Origin: an uncultured Campylobacter sp.
Lineage (GTDB): Bacteria; Campylobacterota; Campylobacteria; Campylobacterales; Campylobacteraceae
Direction: 5' to 3'
DNA length: 64,000 nucleotides
NCBI RefSeq assembly: GCF_937921625.1
Contig: NZ_CAKZTI010000036.1
Span: forward strand, 62,001-126,000
Part shown: one piece after another, positions 60,701 to 64,000 of the stretch
Position numbering within the stretch: the first letter of the stretch is position 1
Layout of the letters: every line of letters starts with the position of its first letter
The notes under the pieces: model-generated
The model's input: only the letters and a program-made list of their open reading frames with translations
The model's database searches: none
What the model was told of the DNA's origin: nothing
Translations under genes and position numbers: made by a program

Positions 60701-62095
60701 CTAAATTTCGGGCTCTTGCTCTTGTTTTTTCTCGCCGCTTGGGATCGCCGTATCGTACCAATCAAGCTTGCGCGTAAAATACATCACTAGCGAAATCACC
60801 GCGAATATCATCAGGCTTCCCATTAATAGGGCGTAGTCCTCGGAATTTAAGATGACGTAGAGGATCGCGTAAGAAACGAGCTGAACGCAGGTGATGAAAA
60901 TGCCCCAGCGCGCGCCTTTAAAAATCGCGCTCGCGTAGAAAAATACTATCGCGCTTACCGCGATCGCCGAGATGGCGTAGCTGATCGCAAAGCCGATGTG
61001 TTCGGAGAGCGAAAGCACCAGCAGGTAGAAAACAACGTCCTCAAGCCCGATGAGCAGATACTGGATCGGGTGGATGCGCTCGTGAGTATAAACCTCGCAC
61101 AAAAAGATCGCCAAAAACGGCACCGCTAAGAATAACAGAGCGTAATCCGTGCAGCGCTTAATCAGCGAGTAGTTGTTCACGGGCTCGATGAAGCCGATGC
61201 TTACGGCGTCATTTCTATCGTCGTTGCTGCGCCAGTTCGTCATAGCGACGCGGACATCTTGATCTACAAGCCACGCAGGAGCAATGCCTGCGGCTAAGCC
61301 TGTAACTTCCCACGAAGCTTTAAAACCGCTAGCGCTTACCTCGCGCGATTTGGCGATAAAGCCGCCACCAAAGCTAGGCGATGCCCAAGTAGAGCTAATT
61401 TCAAAACGGCTATTTTGCGCGATCGGAGCTAGATGAAGTGCCTCGCCGCCTTGGATTTTAAGCGTGCCGCTGATGCTAAAATCAGACGACAGCGCGGAAG
61501 CGGGGAGCTTGTAGATTAGGCTTCGATCGAAAATTTTAGCCTCGGTGTTGCCGTGATATTGCTTAAGCTCCTTGCCGTTTAAGCTTAAAGCGGGGGAGGC
61601 GGTGAAGGATTTTTGATTGCCTACGCCGAGCACTAGCACGGCTTCGTCGAAATTTAGCCGCGCAGGATCGACGCCGAGCTCGGTATAGTTTATCGCCTCA
61701 AAGTCCGCTTTTAGCGCGAAGTCGCCGTTATATATCGGAACGCGAAAAATTCCGCGCTTTAAATAGGTGGGGTCGATCTCCGCCGCGAGGGAGTAATTTT
61801 TAGGTACGATGATGAAATTTTTCTCTACGCGCCTTTTTATGAGCTCGTTGTTACTTTTGTCTATCGCTTCGATTATCTCTGCGTAGGGCACTACAATCGC
61901 AAGACCCTGGATTTGCAGCTCGCCGCCCACCGGCGTGAGGATCGAATCCTGCGCGAGCTGCTTGGTTTCGGAGCGCGAGTAGGTGAGGTTATCGATAAAG
62001 CTTAGCGGAATTAGCAGCAGCAAAAGCAGCACTAAAACTATGAACGGTTTCGTCCAAAATGCGCCGCGAATGGCGTTTTTAGTATAATTTAACAA
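60701..62095 (-). CDS. creD: Inner-membrane protein CreD
   Basis: A 464-residue protein: one N-terminal membrane segment (VLVLLLLLLIPLSFIDN), a large periplasmic beta-rich domain with the family elements RRVEKNFIIVP, RGIFRVPIYNGDF and PSFGGGFI, then about five to six C-terminal helices. The TTG start at 62095 was chosen because AAAAGGAGAG lies just upstream; the open frame extends 51 codons further but lacks a ribosome-binding site. CreD is induced by CreBC in E. coli, where it affects envelope stress; no creB/creC is present nearby. A strong terminator follows. Confidence 0.87.
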   Translation of the reverse strand: MLNYTKNAIRGAFWTKPFIVLVLLLLLLIPLSFIDNLTYSRSETKQLAQDSILTPVGGELQIQGLAIVVPYAEIIEAIDKSNNELIKRRVEKNFIIVPKNYSLAAEIDPTYLKRGIFRVPIYNGDFALKADFEAINYTELGVDPARLNFDEAVLVLGVGNQKSFTASPALSLNGKELKQYHGNTEAKIFDRSLIYKLPASALSSDFSISGTLKIQGGEALHLAPIAQNSRFEISSTWASPSFGGGFIAKSREVSASGFKASWEVTGLAAGIAPAWLVDQDVRVAMTNWRSNDDRNDAVSIGFIEPVNNYSLIKRCTDYALLFLAVPFLAIFLCEVYTHERIHPIQYLLIGLEDVVFYLLVLSLSEHIGFAISYAISAIAVSAIVFFYASAIFKGARWGIFITCVQLVSYAILYVILNSEDYALLMGSLMIFAVISLVMYFTRKLDWYDTAIPSGEKKQEQEPEI

Positions 62096-62457
62096 AGGCT
62101 CTCCTTTTAAGTAGAATTTAAAACAGAATTTTAACGATGAAGAGTAAACGGACGGCACTTGAAGCGGGAGGAATTTTATAAATTCTAAACGAGTTTCGGA
62201 TGTGAAGTGCTGCGGATATCGCTTTGAATTTTGGGAATTTCGCCGCAAGCTAGAATTTCATTGCGAATGAGAATTTTGCTATTCGCAAGAATTTTACGAG
62301 AAAAATTTTTGTTAGTAGAATTTAAAAGCTTGAAATTCTAAGTCTAAGAATTTCAAATTTATAAAACCCTAGGAATTTTGAAATTCCAAGGGCTTTGAAT
62401 TTTTAAAATTTCGCTGCTTTAGCGTGCAAAATTTCGTGCCGTCATATCGCGTAAGCT
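62096..62457. other. Spacer between the TonB receptor and creD
   Basis: About 360 bp with GAATTT/GAATTC words at high frequency, the creD ribosome-binding site at the left end and the receptor-gene terminator at 62367-62392. No gene seen. Confidence 0.6.
62367..62392 (-). terminator. Rho-independent terminator of the TonB-receptor gene
   Basis: On the minus strand CCCTTGGAATTT pairs with AAATTCCTAGGG across a 2-nt loop, with one mismatch in the stem, followed by TTTTAT. It lies 66 bp beyond the stop. Confidence 0.75.
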
Positions 62458-64000
62458 TTAAAATTTATACGCCACGCTTAGCTTGAAATTCCGTCCAGGC
62501 TCCCAGTCGATAGCGTTTGAATCACCGGTGAAATCGGCACTGCGCTGTGAGTGCGACGCGTAGGCTTTATCAAAGAGATTGTAAACGCCCGCGTTGATCT
62601 CAAGCCCTTTAAATCGCCCGCTATCCGGAGCGTAGGTCACATATAGATCGTGAACCGCATAGCTAGGCACCTTGGTTTTTTCGTCGCTATCTGCGGAGGC
62701 TACGTTTTTGGAGTCGAAAAAGAGCAAGTTATAGCCCAGCAGTAGATCCGCCGCAGAGATTGCGTACTCGGCATTGAAGGTGTATTTATCGCCATAGTCG
62801 CGGTAGCCGATGATGTTTGAGCTTAGATAGCCCGAGCCGCTGCGCACGCGGTCTTTATATTCTACGTGCTGGTGGGTGTAACCCGCAGCAAGGCTCAAAT
62901 CATCTAATATTAATCTTGCGAAAAGCTCGACGCCGTCAATGTCCGCACCGCCTGCATTAGCCCTACATAAGGTATTTGCTGCGCCTCCCGGGCAGCCGAT
63001 AACGCCGCTGCGAGCGTTGTTATCTACGATGAGATTTTTATATTCCGTTCTGAAATACTTCGCAGTTAGGCTTACTGAGGAGTTTTCTGCTAGATCGCTT
63101 TTGTAGCGACCGCCTATTTCGTAGGCGTTACCCGTAGTGGCCTTTAAATTTTCATTGGCCATCCAGCTTAGTGGTCTGCCGCGGCTAGTACCCGCAGCCA
63201 TCATGCTCTCCATTACGTCAGGTCCTCTAAATACTCGCGCATAGCTCGCAAATGCCCCAAATCCTGCGCCGATCTCGTAATCAAGCGCCAAGGCGGGGCT
63301 TACTTCGTTGAATTTATATTTGTAGCTAGAGATATTAGCACCTCTGCCGTTGTAAGTCTTTAGCTCGTGCCTTTCGTAGCGCACGCCGGGAGTTACCGTA
63401 AGCCCGCCGTAGCGCATAGCATCCTCGATATAAAAGCTATAATTATCGACCTTCTCGGGGCGTAGATTACCGGGCTTAACGTAGTTTTCGGAGCGGTAGT
63501 AATCAAAGCCGTAGCGTAGCGTATGAGCCAGATCGCCCGTTTCAAATTTACTCTTAGCGCCGATTTTGCCGCCTTTGGTCTCGACGCCCCATTTTACGTT
63601 CGTTGAAGTCGATCCGATGCGTTGATGCTTGGTGTAATATCCCGTGATGTCGAGCTCTAGCAGGTCGCTTGGATTATACGTGTATTTGATCGTGTATGTA
63701 TCGCGCTCGTATTTGCGGTTATCCAGCTGTCCGTTTAGCCATGAGCCGAATTCTGGGCGCAAAGGATACAAGCCTTTATACTGCATATGCTCGGTAGAGA
63801 GTGAAATTTTATGAAAATCCAAAAAGCTATAGCCCGCTTTTAATAAATAATTTATATCGTTGCCGTCGCCGCCCGTAGGCTTGCCGTTGCCCGATTCGCC
63901 GAAGCCGTATCCGTAGTGCTTAAACGCAGCAAGCATATCTAGGCTATCAAACGCCCTGCCGTAGAGTATCGCGCTTTGCGAATAGCCCTCGTTATTGCTC
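62458..64000 (-). CDS. TonB-dependent outer-membrane receptor, C-terminal part
   Basis: The frame is open to the window edge, so the N-terminus (signal, TonB box and most of the plug) is missing; about 514 residues are visible. They form alternating beta strands of a 22-strand barrel, including the segment ASYARVFRGPDVMES, the NAYEIGGRYKSD and GVYNLFDKAYASHSQ regions, and finish with FKLSVAYKF, the terminal Phe expected for Bam recognition. A CxxxAANTLC pair lies in an extracellular loop. Substrates are probably iron-siderophore or haem, but the ligand cannot be told from this part. Confidence 0.9.
   Translation of the reverse strand, partial: SNNEGYSQSAILYGRAFDSLDMLAAFKHYGYGFGESGNGKPTGGDGNDINYLLKAGYSFLDFHKISLSTEHMQYKGLYPLRPEFGSWLNGQLDNRKYERDTYTIKYTYNPSDLLELDITGYYTKHQRIGSTSTNVKWGVETKGGKIGAKSKFETGDLAHTLRYGFDYYRSENYVKPGNLRPEKVDNYSFYIEDAMRYGGLTVTPGVRYERHELKTYNGRGANISSYKYKFNEVSPALALDYEIGAGFGAFASYARVFRGPDVMESMMAAGTSRGRPLSWMANENLKATTGNAYEIGGRYKSDLAENSSVSLTAKYFRTEYKNLIVDNNARSGVIGCPGGAANTLCRANAGGADIDGVELFARLILDDLSLAAGYTHQHVEYKDRVRSGSGYLSSNIIGYRDYGDKYTFNAEYAISAADLLLGYNLLFFDSKNVASADSDEKTKVPSYAVHDLYVTYAPDSGRFKGLEINAGVYNLFDKAYASHSQRSADFTGDSNAIDWEPGRNFKLSVAYKF

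Overview
This window looks like a chromosomal segment of an epsilonproteobacterial Campylobacter from the higher-GC, non-jejuni group (C. gracilis, C. showae or C. rectus are candidates; species level is inference). The evidence is the AAATTT-rich word usage, the Campylobacter-type prepilin start, and a gene order at 38.6-49.3 kb that follows C. jejuni as I recall it: small CxxC protein, fbp, mobB, lipoprotein, slt, yggT, gltX, then metallophosphoesterase and psd.

Region 1 (1-29534) is a Wzx/Wzy/Wzz-type O-antigen or surface polysaccharide locus, all on the + strand. It opens with a sugar cassette (truncated TPP enzyme, HAD phosphatase, HpcH/HpaI aldolase, SDR, and RfbH with its Fe-S cysteines). 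WecB/WecC and WbpB/WbpE/WbpD homologues follow, with a WbpG/HisH/HisF amidation set, predicting an amidated or amidinated 2,3-diacetamido uronic acid. A second SDR plus aminotransferase, two hexapeptide acyltransferases, an oxidoreductase fusion paired with a heparinase II/III protein, four glycosyltransferases, flippase, polymerase, ManC, a WbaP-like initiating transferase and Wzz complete the pathway.

Region 2 (29535-34637) holds a 16-bp perfect inverted repeat, tRNA-Lys(CUU), a SYLF protein, an M23 endopeptidase, a protein whose C-terminus resembles RusA, and Ogt. Region 3 (34638-52694) is housekeeping: dapE, a frameshifted LysE exporter, fbp, mobB, slt, gltX, mscL, a Crp/Fnr regulator, psd, a pseudopilin and priA, separated by long non-coding spacers. 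Region 4 (52695-59392) is accessory: a duplicated secreted-protein locus with a frameshifted copy and a remnant, ybeY, queC, and three paralogous immunity-like genes with toxin-like fragments. Region 5 is tsaD, creD and the C-terminal part of a TonB-dependent receptor running off the window.

The most unusual signal is a family of in-frame low-complexity insertions in otherwise conserved genes (RusA-like gene, psd, priA twice, ybeY, queC). At DNA level most are dense arrays of RAATTY words (about one per 24-37 bp, against about one per 177 bp in the priA helicase core). The same density fills long spacers, and the words occur in different reading frames, so the DNA word rather than the peptide appears to be what accumulates. 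RAATTY is the motif methylated by CtsM and needed for DNA uptake in C. jejuni, which suggests a testable explanation.
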